9,208 nucleotides of DNA from Candidatus Woesearchaeota archaeon (GCA_018302165.1 JAGWAA010000048.1:1-9208); one strand, 5' to 3'. Shown: positions 1 through 6,505, numbered from the stretch's first letter. A program made the numbers and translations. The notes: a model not told the origin generated them from the sequence alone.

Positions 1-363
1 GACGATTATTTATGGTGGATTGCGAATACTAGAATAAGATTCCCAAAAATGGAAATAATTGCTGGAACAACACCAAGAAGGTATGAAGAAGTAGGGGAAT
101 TAATGAAAGCTGGAGCGAATGCTTTTACTAAATTTTCTGCAACGAAAATGTTTGGAACAAAACAGGCTTTTAGAATTGAGGAAGATATAAAAAAATCTGG
201 AAGAAAAATGTTTGGAACAATTACTAAACTTCCTACAGTTGAATGGGATAAAGAAATTGAAGCATTAAAATTAGAAAAAGAATTAGAAAAAGATGTAAAA
301 GAAAAAATGAATATTTATTTGAATAGAATGAGAGAAGGAAAAGAGTGTGGAGATGATGAATAA
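1..363 (+). CDS. Radical SAM protein, biotin-synthase-like, C-terminal part (5' truncated)
   Basis: The frame is open from the first base of the window, so the gene begins upstream; the ATG at 49 is an internal methionine. About 120 residues are visible. The stretch around RFPKMEIIAGTTPR followed by AGANAFTKF resembles the C-terminal end of the TIM barrel in the biotin synthase / HydE / PylB group of radical SAM enzymes, where a strand ending in a polar loop precedes an 'AGAN' segment. The iron-sulfur CxxxCxxC motif would lie upstream and cannot be seen. The tail (about residues 82-120) is a charged, lysine- and glutamate-rich helix. The stop overlaps the start of the following glycosylase remnant by 11 bp, which implies cotranscription. 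Substrate unknown. The family call is from recalled sequence resemblance only; membership in the radical SAM superfamily is likely, the subgroup uncertain. Confidence 0.6.
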   Translation, partial: DDYLWWIANTRIRFPKMEIIAGTTPRRYEEVGELMKAGANAFTKFSATKMFGTKQAFRIEEDIKKSGRKMFGTITKLPTVEWDKEIEALKLEKELEKDVKEKMNIYLNRMREGKECGDDE

Positions 364-776
364 AGATTTTTTTTTGAATACTAAAGAAGTTGCTAAGAAA
401 TTACTTGGAATGAAATTAATTCATGAAACATAGAGTATATGGTGTTCACCATTGTTTTAATATTGTTACAAATAAAAAAGATATTGGAGAAGCGGTTTTG
501 ATTAGAGCATTAGAACCCTTAGATGGAATTAAATTAATGAAAATAAATAGAAATAAAGAAAAAGATTTATGTAATGGTCCTGCAAAATTAGTTGAAGCAT
601 TAAATATTACAAAGCAATATAATAAAAAAGATTTATTCTCGGGAAATTTAAAATTAGAAGAATATGAAACACCAAAAAGAATTGTTATGAGTACAAGAAT
701 TGGGATTTCAAAAGGAAAAAGTTTAAAATTAAGATTTTATATCCCAAGGAATAAATTTATTTTGAAAAAAAATTAA
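353..776 (+). pseudogene. 3-methyladenine DNA glycosylase (AAG/MPG family), internally deleted and frameshifted
   Basis: Two pieces of one AAG-family glycosylase are visible in different frames. From the ATG at 353, 26 codons run to a TAG at 431-433 and encode the family N-terminus (FFLNTKEVAKKLLGMKLIHE). From about 423 to 776 another frame encodes the C-terminal half: YGVHHCFNIVT, AVLIRALEPLDG, NGPAKLVEALNIT, STRIGIS and LRFYI are all family signatures. Intact members carry roughly 50 further residues between the pieces, including the VETEAY segment with the catalytic glutamate (Glu125 in human AAG), the D-x-A-x-H region with the substrate-contacting histidine, and the RT-x-R...MF...G segment. 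All of that is absent, so base excision of alkylated purines is not expected from either fragment. The equivalents of human Tyr162 and Asn169 remain. Codon usage and base composition match the neighbours, suggesting recent loss, or an assembly deletion. A 117-residue product could still start at the ATG at 423 but would lack the active site. Confidence 0.8.
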
Positions 777-1144
777 AAAGAAATTAATTTTATATGAAAA
801 TTTAAAACTTGACCAGATAATGGATGATTCAAATCAATTCCAAGGTATTCTTCGGTGATTTCAAATATTTTACCCATAGATTTTCTACCATCTTGCATTG
901 TAAGACCAATAATCATTAATTGTGGGTTTGGTTCACCATATGCCTCTTTGGGTTCGACTTTGAAATCTTTTTCTTCGTCAACTTTCATTCCAATAATAGC
1001 ATCATTGAAACCTTTTATTACATGACCTTCACCAAGTGTAAACTCTAATGGGTCTCTGCCTTTAGAAGTATCAACTACTTGGCCATCGTCTAAGGTTAAT
1101 GTATATTCGACCTTTACTTTATCGCCATTTTTTGCAATTTTCAT
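773..1144 (-). CDS. SlyD-like FKBP-type peptidyl-prolyl cis-trans isomerase with shortened insert-in-flap domain
   Basis: This 123-residue cytosolic protein belongs to the SlyD-like FKBP group, which catalyses cis-trans isomerisation of proline peptide bonds and acts as a folding helper. Visible signatures are VKVEYTLTLDDGQVVDTS (residues 10-27), the core PLEFTLGEGHVIKGFNDAIIGM (32-53), the flap entry PKEAYGEPNP (65-74), and the exit DLNHPLSGQVLNFHIKL (104-120). Family members usually have about 20 more residues after the 'NP-x-L' motif, a 'v-p...fp' segment ending in a glycine-methionine turn. Here PQL (74-76) runs directly into MIIGLTMQDG, so the insert-in-flap domain, which binds client chains, is cut down in frame. 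The isomerase core looks intact. The start is supported by a TATA-like element about 26 nt upstream. The stop overlaps the convergent glycosylase remnant by 3-4 bp. Histidine-rich metal-binding tails found in some SlyD proteins are absent. Confidence 0.88.
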   Translation of the reverse strand: MKIAKNGDKVKVEYTLTLDDGQVVDTSKGRDPLEFTLGEGHVIKGFNDAIIGMKVDEEKDFKVEPKEAYGEPNPQLMIIGLTMQDGRKSMGKIFEITEEYLGIDLNHPLSGQVLNFHIKLISF

Positions 1145-1164
1145 TTGTTTAAATAAAATTTAAT

Positions 1165-1174
1165 GGTATAAAAG
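1165..1174 (-). promoter_or_regulatory. TATA-like box for the FKBP gene
   Basis: Read on the minus strand this is CTTTTATACC, centred about 26 nt upstream of the FKBP ATG at 1144. That spacing places the transcription start at or next to the start codon, as in leaderless archaeal genes. Assignment is by position and composition only. Confidence 0.45.
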
Positions 1175-1197
1175 AGTTTTGGTAGTTATTAAGATAG

Positions 1198-1207
1198 TTT
1201 TTTATAT
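1198..1207 (+). promoter_or_regulatory. TATA-like box for the C39-like peptidase gene
   Basis: TTTTTTATAT lies about 24 nt upstream of the ATG at 1228, the archaeal TATA-to-start spacing for a leaderless transcript. It faces away from the FKBP promoter, so the 83-bp gap 1145-1227 holds two back-to-back promoters. Confidence 0.45.
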
Positions 1208-1227
1208 TATTCGGCTAATATTAGATT

Positions 1228-1710
1228 ATGCCTTTCTTTTATCAAGAAAAAAAATGGAGTTGTGGACCAGCAGCAATGAGAATTGCTTTAGTTACTCTAG
1301 GGATAAATAGGACTGAAAAACAATTAATTAAATTACTCAAAACAAATTCAAGAATTGGAACAAATAATAAAGCATTTCCAGAAGTTGCTGAAAAGTTTAA
1401 ATTAAATTATATAGTTAAAAGAGTTGCAACAACTAATGATTTAATAGGGGCCTTTAATAGAGAGTATATTATTATTATATGTTATACTGAAGAGAAAATG
1501 AAAGTAGGGCATTATGCTGTTATTAAAGAGATTAATGATAAATATATTATACTTAAAGATCCTACTCATGGTTCTAATTTGAAGTTTTCATTAAATAGAT
1601 TTTCTAAACTTTGGAAACAAACATTCGAAAATGAAAAAAGATGGTTTATTGGAATTAAATTAAATCGGGATGCTAAAGAAATAATTAATAATAAAACCTA
1701 TAAAAAATGA
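1228..1710 (+). CDS. Peptidase C39-like / papain-fold protein
   Basis: A 160-residue protein with the hallmarks of the C39-like papain fold. Gln6 (oxyanion hole) and Cys12 lie in FYQEKKWSCGPAAM, the histidine is His95 in VGHYAVIKEI, and the third residue is Asp111 in LKDPTHG. The spacing and the 'SCGPAA' nucleophile context are those of double-glycine leader peptidases. However, there is no ABC transporter or membrane segment attached and no nearby double-glycine peptide, so a bacteriocin-export role is not supported. No signal peptide is visible, so it is predicted to be cytosolic. The substrate is unknown; it may act as a stand-alone protease or amidase. The last 17 codons overlap the convergent iron transporter gene by 51 bp. 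A TATA-like element about 24 nt upstream supports the chosen start. The catalytic triad is seen directly; the activity is inferred. Confidence 0.8.
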   Translation: MPFFYQEKKWSCGPAAMRIALVTLGINRTEKQLIKLLKTNSRIGTNNKAFPEVAEKFKLNYIVKRVATTNDLIGAFNREYIIIICYTEEKMKVGHYAVIKEINDKYIILKDPTHGSNLKFSLNRFSKLWKQTFENEKRWFIGIKLNRDAKEIINNKTYKK

Positions 1711-2514
1711 TATTAAAGCTATACTTAAACTAATGATTGCCATCTCAAGAAATTTTTTCTTAAAAGATAAATTCTTTGCAACTGAAAGATAATAAGTAAA
1801 AAAGAAAATTATAATTATTGCATTAATTATCATGTTTGTAAGTGATAAATAGATATTATTAAAAATTAAATATGGTAGGATTAAAACTAATACTGTAAAA
1901 ATATATGCCACTCCAGTATAAACTGCTGCAGTCTTAGCTTTTTTTAAGGAAGGATCTGATTTTATAGAAAGATATTCTGAAGCAGCCATAGATAAAGAAG
2001 CTGCAATACCTGTAATTAATCCTATAATTGCAATCAATTTAGGATTTTTTAATGCGAATGTAAATCCTGCTAATGCTCCTGTTAATTCTACTAATGCATC
2101 ATTTATTCCAAGAACCATAGAACTAAGATAATTTAAACGTTCTTCCTTTATTAATGAAATTAACTCTTCCTCATGTTTTTCGCTATCATAAATTATTTTT
2201 TTTGAAGTAGGATATTTTTTGACTAAATGACCATAATCTTTAATTATTGATTTTTCTTCATTTTCTAATGAACGAATACCGAAAGTTAATCCAAATAATT
2301 TTGTGATTAGAGAATATTTTAATATTTTAAATTTGTTAGGTTTTATTTCTTGTTTTGTAAGAGATTTCCAAAAATTATAATGGACGAGCTCTTGATTAGA
2401 AAGTTTAATTAAGATTCTTTTTTCACGAATAGTTTTTGCCCTTTTTGCAATTAGTTTATATATATAATGTTGGTTTATTTCTTCTCTTTGGATTCTTAAA
2501 AGAATATCATCCAT
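1660..2514 (-). CDS. Ferritin-like domain plus VIT1/CCC1-family iron (Fe2+/Mn2+) transporter
   Basis: A 284-residue fusion. Residues 1-125 form a ferritin-like (rubrerythrin-type) helical domain with candidate metal ligands Glu11/Glu12 (REEINQHYIY), the ExxH pair Glu42 and His45 (QELVHYNFW), Glu86/Glu87, and the cluster EKHEEE at 112-117. Residues 130-284 form the membrane part typical of the VIT1/CCC1 family, with SSMVLGINDALVELTGALAG (131-150) opening the first transmembrane helix and SLSMAASEYLS (173-183) in the second; further hydrophobic helices lie at about 197-217, 223-246 and 257-280. Ferritin-linked members are known or proposed to move ferrous iron or manganese out of the cytosol. 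The membrane-facing role here is export, as the cell would have no vacuole. The gene is divergent from the VTT-like protein and near the P-type ATPase, consistent with an ion-handling neighbourhood. The 3' end overlaps the C39-like gene by 51 bp. Confidence 0.88.
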   Translation of the reverse strand: MDDILLRIQREEINQHYIYKLIAKRAKTIREKRILIKLSNQELVHYNFWKSLTKQEIKPNKFKILKYSLITKLFGLTFGIRSLENEEKSIIKDYGHLVKKYPTSKKIIYDSEKHEEELISLIKEERLNYLSSMVLGINDALVELTGALAGFTFALKNPKLIAIIGLITGIAASLSMAASEYLSIKSDPSLKKAKTAAVYTGVAYIFTVLVLILPYLIFNNIYLSLTNMIINAIIIIFFFTYYLSVAKNLSFKKKFLEMAIISLSIALISFFIGFIINYFFSIPI

Positions 2515-2550
2515 AGAGTATTGTTGAAGTTAAATGTTTATTAAAGTTTG

Positions 2551-2559
2551 TATAAATAG
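2551..2559 (-). promoter_or_regulatory. TATA-like box for the VIT1-family gene
   Basis: On the minus strand this reads CTATTTATA, about 41 nt upstream of the ATG at 2514. This predicts a transcript with a leader of around 14 nt, longer than for most genes here. The 83-bp gap 2515-2597 is shared with the divergent VTT-like gene. Confidence 0.4.
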
Positions 2560-2566
2560 AGCAAAG

Positions 2567-2575
2567 ATATTTAAG
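2567..2575 (+). promoter_or_regulatory. TATA-like box for the VTT-like membrane protein gene
   Basis: ATATTTAAG is centred about 27 nt upstream of the ATG at 2598, giving leaderless spacing. It lies only a few bases from the oppositely directed TATA-like box at 2551-2559, so transcription-factor binding at the two promoters may compete. Confidence 0.4.
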
Positions 2576-2597
2576 ATTAGAACTATTTAGTGACTTT

Positions 2598-3146
2598 ATG
2601 AAAAGGTTATTTAAGTTTAAATATCCAAAATTATTTTTATTAGTTAGTTCAATTATTATTGCATATATTTTATTTAGTAATGAAAGTTTTGTCCAATCAT
2701 TGCATGGAATAGGAAATATTTATATTGATAATTTTATAGCTGGTTTATTTTTTACATTTGGTTTTACTACTGCTTTTTCAATTGGTTATTTTATTACATT
2801 AAATACTGAGAAAATATTGTTATTGGGATTAATTGGAGGATTAGGAGCTTTAATCGGTGATATGATTATTTTTTATTTTGTAAGGACATCACTTAAAGAT
2901 GAATTTAAACAATTAAATAAGACTTTCTTACTTAAAAAAACTAATTTAATTATTAATTCAATGTTTAATCATAGAATAAAGAAATATCTAATCTATTCCT
3001 TTGCAGGATTAGTGATTGCCTCGCCATTACCAGATGAATTAGGAATTACTTTAATGGCTGGTTTTTCAAAAATTAAACCACTAAAATTATTTCTAATTAG
3101 TTTTACCTTCAACACCCTTGGGATTATAGTTATGTTATTGATTTGA
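2598..3146 (+). CDS. Small VTT/DedA-like integral membrane protein
   Basis: A 182-residue protein with about five hydrophobic segments (residues 12-28, 47-69, 74-96, 131-154 and 162-182). It resembles the VTT (SNARE-associated Golgi / DedA) family: a glycine-rich helix GGLGALIGDMIIFYFVR (80-96) ending in the aromatic-x-x-R pattern, then ASPLPDELGITLMAGFSKI (141-159) where DedA proteins carry a proline-glycine re-entrant loop, then a helix with the pattern FNTLG. The canonical DedA P-G-x-R is not present; Pro-Leu-Pro-Asp-Glu stands in its place, so this is a divergent member, if a member at all. DedA/VTT proteins are linked to lipid scrambling or flipping and membrane homeostasis. The gene lies 41 nt before the P-type ATPase in the same direction, but each has its own TATA-like element. 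The start is supported by the element at 2567-2575. Confidence 0.62.
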   Translation: MKRLFKFKYPKLFLLVSSIIIAYILFSNESFVQSLHGIGNIYIDNFIAGLFFTFGFTTAFSIGYFITLNTEKILLLGLIGGLGALIGDMIIFYFVRTSLKDEFKQLNKTFLLKKTNLIINSMFNHRIKKYLIYSFAGLVIASPLPDELGITLMAGFSKIKPLKLFLISFTFNTLGIIVMLLI

Positions 3147-3154
3147 TACCAAAA

Positions 3155-3164
3155 TATTATAAAA
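3155..3164 (+). promoter_or_regulatory. TATA-like box for the P-type ATPase gene
   Basis: TATTATAAAA is centred about 28 nt upstream of the ATG at 3188. Its spacing supports that ATG rather than the in-frame TTG at 3185 as the start, and suggests the ATPase can be transcribed independently of the gene before it. Confidence 0.42.
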
Positions 3165-3187
3165 AGAAATAACTAGAGTAATATTTG

Positions 3188-5761
3188 ATGAGCTGGCATA
3201 ATTTAGAAGTAAAAGAGGTATTTGCTAAATTAAAAACTACTGATTTTGGGCTTGAAAATAAAGAAGTTAATAACAGATTAAAGAAATATGGTCCAAATGA
3301 AATAGAAGAAATAAAAAAATATAAAAAATTAAAAATTCTTTTTAACCAATTTAAATCGATATTGATATTTATTCTTTTGGCGGCTACATTGTTCTCAGTA
3401 TTTATTCAAAGCTATGTTGATGCAGCAGTAATATTCTTTGTAATTGTTATAAATACAGCAATAGGTTTTTTTCAGGAATATAAATCTGAAGAAATTATAT
3501 TTAAATTAAAAAAGAGTTTAAAATTCTCAGTAATAGTATTACGAGATGGATCTCAAAAAGTTATAAAGTCCAGTGATTTAGTTCCAGGAGATATATTAGT
3601 TTTAAATGAAGGGGCAAAGGTATTAGCTGATTGTAGAATAATTGAGCAAGAAAATCTTGAAGTTAATGAAGCAATATTAACAGGAGAAAGTTATCCTATT
3701 GAAAAATTTAATAATGCTGTTAGATTGAATACAAAAATTTCAGAAAGAAAAAATATGATTTATGCTGGGACAATGATTGTAAAAGGTAAATGTAAAGCCA
3801 TTGTTGTTGCAACAGGAAAAGAAACAGAATTCGGAAAATTAGCAGAATTAGTGCAAGAAACTGAAAAAGCTATTACGCCCTTAGAAAAACGGATTAATAG
3901 TTTCTCAAAAATAGTTTCTGTAGTTGTTATTGTTTTAGTTTTAATTAATTTAGTGATTGGATTGTTTGTTGGAATTGAAACTTTTGAAATGATTTTATTA
4001 TCGATTAGTATGGCTGTAAGTGCAATTCCTGAAGGATTGCCTGCTGTAATTGCGATTATTTTGGCTTTAGCGATTGGAAGAATGCAATTAGTTAATGTAC
4101 TTGTAAAAAAATTACCCATTGTTGAAACTTTAGGAAGTACAACAATTATTTGCACGGATAAAACTGGAACTTTAACTGAAGAAGAATTAATTGTTGAAGG
4201 GATTTATACTAATAATTATTATTCAGCAAATAATCTTAAACTAGATAATGATACAAAGCAGTTATTAAAAATTGCAATCTTATGTAATAATGCTAGAATA
4301 GAAGGCAAAGATTTTATTGGAGACCCTACTGAAGTAGCTTTAGTTAAATTTGCTAATAGTAATAGTTTTGATAAGAAAAAAATAACTGAAAAAAATATTA
4401 GAATTAAAGAATATGCTTTTGATTCACAAAGAAAAATTATGTCTATTATTAGACAAGAAAATGAGCAATTTACTAGTTATGTAAAAGGTGCACCAAATGA
4501 AATCATAAAAAGGTGTAATAGAGAATTAATTAATGATAGAGTTTATAAAATTAGTGAGAAAAGAAGAGATGAATTATTTGAGATAGAAAAAGAATATGCC
4601 AAAAAAGGATTAAGAGTTTTGGGGTTTGCTTATACTGAAGTAAATGGATTGGAACAAAAAAAGGCTGAGGAGAATTTGATATTTTCTGGATTTACAGCGA
4701 TGCTTGATCCACCAAGAAAAGAAGTAAAAGATGCAATAAAAGAAGCATTGGAAGCTGGAATAGAAATAAAAATTATAACAGGAGATTCTCCTTTTACTAC
4801 AAGAACTATTGCTTCAAAGATTGGTTTAGAAGGAAAAGCAATTTCTGGTGAGGAATTAGATAAATTAAATGCAAAACAATTTGATAAAATAGTTATGGAA
4901 TATATTATATTTGCAAGAGTGACTCCAAAACAAAAATTAAGAATTGTAGAAGTCCTTAAACAACATAATCATACAGTTGCGGTTACTGGTGATGGAATTA
5001 ATGATCTTTTAGCATTAAAAAAAGCAGATATTGGAATTGCAATGGGTATTAGAGGAAGTGATGTTGTTAGAGATGGTGCTGATCTTGTTCTTTTGGATGA
5101 TAATTTCTCTTCGATTATAAATGGAATAAAAGAAGGAAGAACTGTTTTTGAGAATATTAAAAAAGCTGTTAAATTTCTTTTAGCCACGAATGTTGCAGGA
5201 ATTTTTATTGTTATGTTTTCATTTATTATTGGTTTGCCTTTACCCTTATTGCCCTTAGCAATTTTATGGATGAATCTTGTTACTGATTCTTTACCGGCAT
5301 TAGCATTAGGTTTTGAAAAGTCAGAAGATAATATCATGAAGAGAAAACCTTCAAAGAATGGACTGTTAAAAGGAATTTGGAAGAGCGTGGTTGTTGCGGG
5401 GATATTAAACTTTATTGTGTGTATGGTTATTTTTATTTATGGGTTAAATTTTTCATTAGATATTGCAAGAACTATGATTATAACAACTGCAATTATGTTT
5501 GAATTATTTTTTGTAATAACTTGTAAATCAAGCAAAAGTATTTTTAAAGATCATGTATTTGATAATAAATATTTAATTGGTGCAATTTTAGTTTCTACCG
5601 CTTTGCATATGATTGCAGTCTATACTGTATTAGGAAAAGTATTTGGATTTGTACCTTTGACTTTGAATCAATTGTTAATTTCTGTTGCAGTGAGTAGTAT
5701 TGGATTGGTTGTTTTTGAAGGTTGGAAATTGATTAAGAAAGATGAATTTGTTACCAATTAA
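3188..5761 (+). CDS. P2-type cation-transporting ATPase (calcium-pump-like)
   Basis: A full-length, 857-residue P-type ATPase. In order: cation-ATPase N-domain (about 1-50), M1-M2 (55-96), actuator domain with the dephosphorylation motif TGES (165-168), M3-M4 with PEGLPA (281-286), phosphorylation site DKTGTLT with Asp324, nucleotide domain with KGAP (433-436), DPPR (507-510), TGD (531-533), hinge GDGIND (601-606), then M5-M10 (about 661-848). The P2 class, covering Ca2+, Na+/K+ and related pumps, is set by PEGLPA and by NLVTD in M6 (696-700). Relative to the SERCA calcium pump, Glu in M4 (Glu282), Asn in M5 (Asn668) and Asn/Thr/Asp in M6 are kept, but the M5 glutamate (SERCA Glu771) is Gly671. 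This fits single-site pumps such as plasma-membrane Ca2+-ATPases. The usual GDGVNDAP reads GDGINDLL. It probably exports Ca2+ from the cytosol at the cost of ATP; the ion is inferred. Confidence 0.92.
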   Translation: MSWHNLEVKEVFAKLKTTDFGLENKEVNNRLKKYGPNEIEEIKKYKKLKILFNQFKSILIFILLAATLFSVFIQSYVDAAVIFFVIVINTAIGFFQEYKSEEIIFKLKKSLKFSVIVLRDGSQKVIKSSDLVPGDILVLNEGAKVLADCRIIEQENLEVNEAILTGESYPIEKFNNAVRLNTKISERKNMIYAGTMIVKGKCKAIVVATGKETEFGKLAELVQETEKAITPLEKRINSFSKIVSVVVIVLVLINLVIGLFVGIETFEMILLSISMAVSAIPEGLPAVIAIILALAIGRMQLVNVLVKKLPIVETLGSTTIICTDKTGTLTEEELIVEGIYTNNYYSANNLKLDNDTKQLLKIAILCNNARIEGKDFIGDPTEVALVKFANSNSFDKKKITEKNIRIKEYAFDSQRKIMSIIRQENEQFTSYVKGAPNEIIKRCNRELINDRVYKISEKRRDELFEIEKEYAKKGLRVLGFAYTEVNGLEQKKAEENLIFSGFTAMLDPPRKEVKDAIKEALEAGIEIKIITGDSPFTTRTIASKIGLEGKAISGEELDKLNAKQFDKIVMEYIIFARVTPKQKLRIVEVLKQHNHTVAVTGDGINDLLALKKADIGIAMGIRGSDVVRDGADLVLLDDNFSSIINGIKEGRTVFENIKKAVKFLLATNVAGIFIVMFSFIIGLPLPLLPLAILWMNLVTDSLPALALGFEKSEDNIMKRKPSKNGLLKGIWKSVVVAGILNFIVCMVIFIYGLNFSLDIARTMIITTAIMFELFFVITCKSSKSIFKDHVFDNKYLIGAILVSTALHMIAVYTVLGKVFGFVPLTLNQLLISVAVSSIGLVVFEGWKLIKKDEFVTN

Positions 5762-5772
5762 GTACATTTTTG
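5762..5772 (+). terminator. Possible T-tract terminator after the ATPase gene
   Basis: A run of five T residues lies a few bases past the ATPase stop codon. Short oligo-T tracts can terminate archaeal transcription, but no hairpin is evident and T runs are common in this AT-rich DNA, so support is weak. Confidence 0.2.
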
Positions 5773-5818
5773 GAAAAATTGGAATTTAAATTATTTATAT
5801 GTTACTATTAATTAGAGA

Positions 5819-5830
5819 TAAATTTAAATA
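5819..5830 (+). promoter_or_regulatory. TATA-like box for the transglutaminase-like gene
   Basis: The sequence AAATTTAAATA ends about 22 nt, and is centred about 27 nt, upstream of the ATG at 5852, giving leaderless archaeal spacing. Confidence 0.42.
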
Positions 5831-5851
5831 AGATTAAATTGTTAAAAACTT

Positions 5852-6427
5852 ATGGTTCTTAAGCAAAAACTACTTGAAGCTGCAGAAAAAAATCCTGAAT
5901 GGGTTAAAAACAATATACAATTAGGAGAGAGAATTTCAACAAATTTAGCTGCTAAAACTTTTTGCTATCAAATTGATGATTTAGAATTATATAAAATATT
6001 TAGAAATGGTTTAACAGACAATGAATTTTATTTAGAACTATTTAATCGATTAAGATTAAGAAGAAACCAATACATCCCACAAATCTTTGGAGAAACGAGA
6101 ATAGCTGATTTGTCAAGAGCTATTGAATTAGGGGTTGGAGAATGCCTAGAAAAAGCAATCTTAGTCCAATTAGCGAAACAGGAAGAAACAGATGCTTTTT
6201 TTATAATGGGAATACTGAGGCATGATAATATGAGAGGAGGAATTCCTCATGCATTTAATGTTGTGTATACTGATGGAAAACCATTCTTAATAGATGCAGA
6301 AAACCCAGTTATTATTAGAGATGGGGATAAAAAAATAGAAGTACCATATATAGTACCAATTTCTGATTTTGATGGAATTGATTTTTTAGTTGATGAATAT
6401 TATAGGGCTGGAAGAACTTATGGCTAG
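5852..6427 (+). CDS. Transglutaminase-like / papain-fold putative cysteine enzyme
   Basis: A 191-residue soluble protein with a possible cysteine-histidine-aspartate triad in transglutaminase order: Cys98 in GVGECLEKAI (at the start of a helix), His133 in IPHAFNVVYTDGKPF (on a strand), and Asp148 in FLIDAENP (on the next strand). The residue context 'GEC-x-x-KA', 'PHAFNV' and 'LIDAENP' is the usual signature of the transglutaminase-like superfamily, whose archaeal members are mostly thought to be proteases or amidases rather than protein cross-linkers. The N-terminal 80 residues are charged and helical and are not recognised. No signal peptide or membrane segment is visible, so it should be cytosolic. 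The start is supported by the TATA-like element 27 nt upstream. The following unknown gene is in the same direction 113 nt downstream. Substrate not known. Confidence 0.65.
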   Translation: MVLKQKLLEAAEKNPEWVKNNIQLGERISTNLAAKTFCYQIDDLELYKIFRNGLTDNEFYLELFNRLRLRRNQYIPQIFGETRIADLSRAIELGVGECLEKAILVQLAKQEETDAFFIMGILRHDNMRGGIPHAFNVVYTDGKPFLIDAENPVIIRDGDKKIEVPYIVPISDFDGIDFLVDEYYRAGRTYG

Positions 6428-6505
6428 AGAGACACAAAGAAGATTTAATGTTTTTGATATGTTTTAAGAAAAGAGATGGTACTAAAGTTTAGACAAATAA
6501 AGTAA

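Noticed and set aside
423..776. The 117-codon plus-strand frame as an intact small gene
   Set aside because: It begins in the middle of the AAG fold, with no promoter of its own, and an N-terminal piece of the same fold lies just upstream in another frame.
1167..1173. TATAAAA as promoter for the plus-strand peptidase gene at 1228
   Set aside because: About 58 nt upstream of that ATG, while TTTATAT at 1201-1207 has the right spacing; it fits the minus-strand FKBP gene instead.
1228..1710. Bacteriocin export system based on the C39-like peptidase
   Set aside because: No ABC transporter, no membrane segment on the protein and no small double-glycine precursor visible in the window.
3185..3187. 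TTG as an alternative start for the ATPase
   Set aside because: It directly precedes an in-frame ATG that has better TATA spacing; using TTG would add one residue only.
3760..4155. Open frame of 131 codons on the minus strand inside the P-type ATPase gene
   Set aside because: Fully antisense to a well-conserved ATPase region; its composition is that of a reverse-frame shadow and it has no promoter.
4969..5337. Open frame of 122 codons on the minus strand inside the P-type ATPase gene
   Set aside because: Antisense to the conserved hinge and M5-M6 segments; no family resemblance.
6420..6467. 15-codon open frame (MARETQRRFNVFDMF) overlapping the stop of the transglutaminase-like gene
   Set aside because: Overlap of start and stop resembles translational coupling, but it is too short to support, with no homologue I can name. 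A frameshift near the end of the transglutaminase-like gene would give the same tail, and this cannot be decided from the sequence alone.
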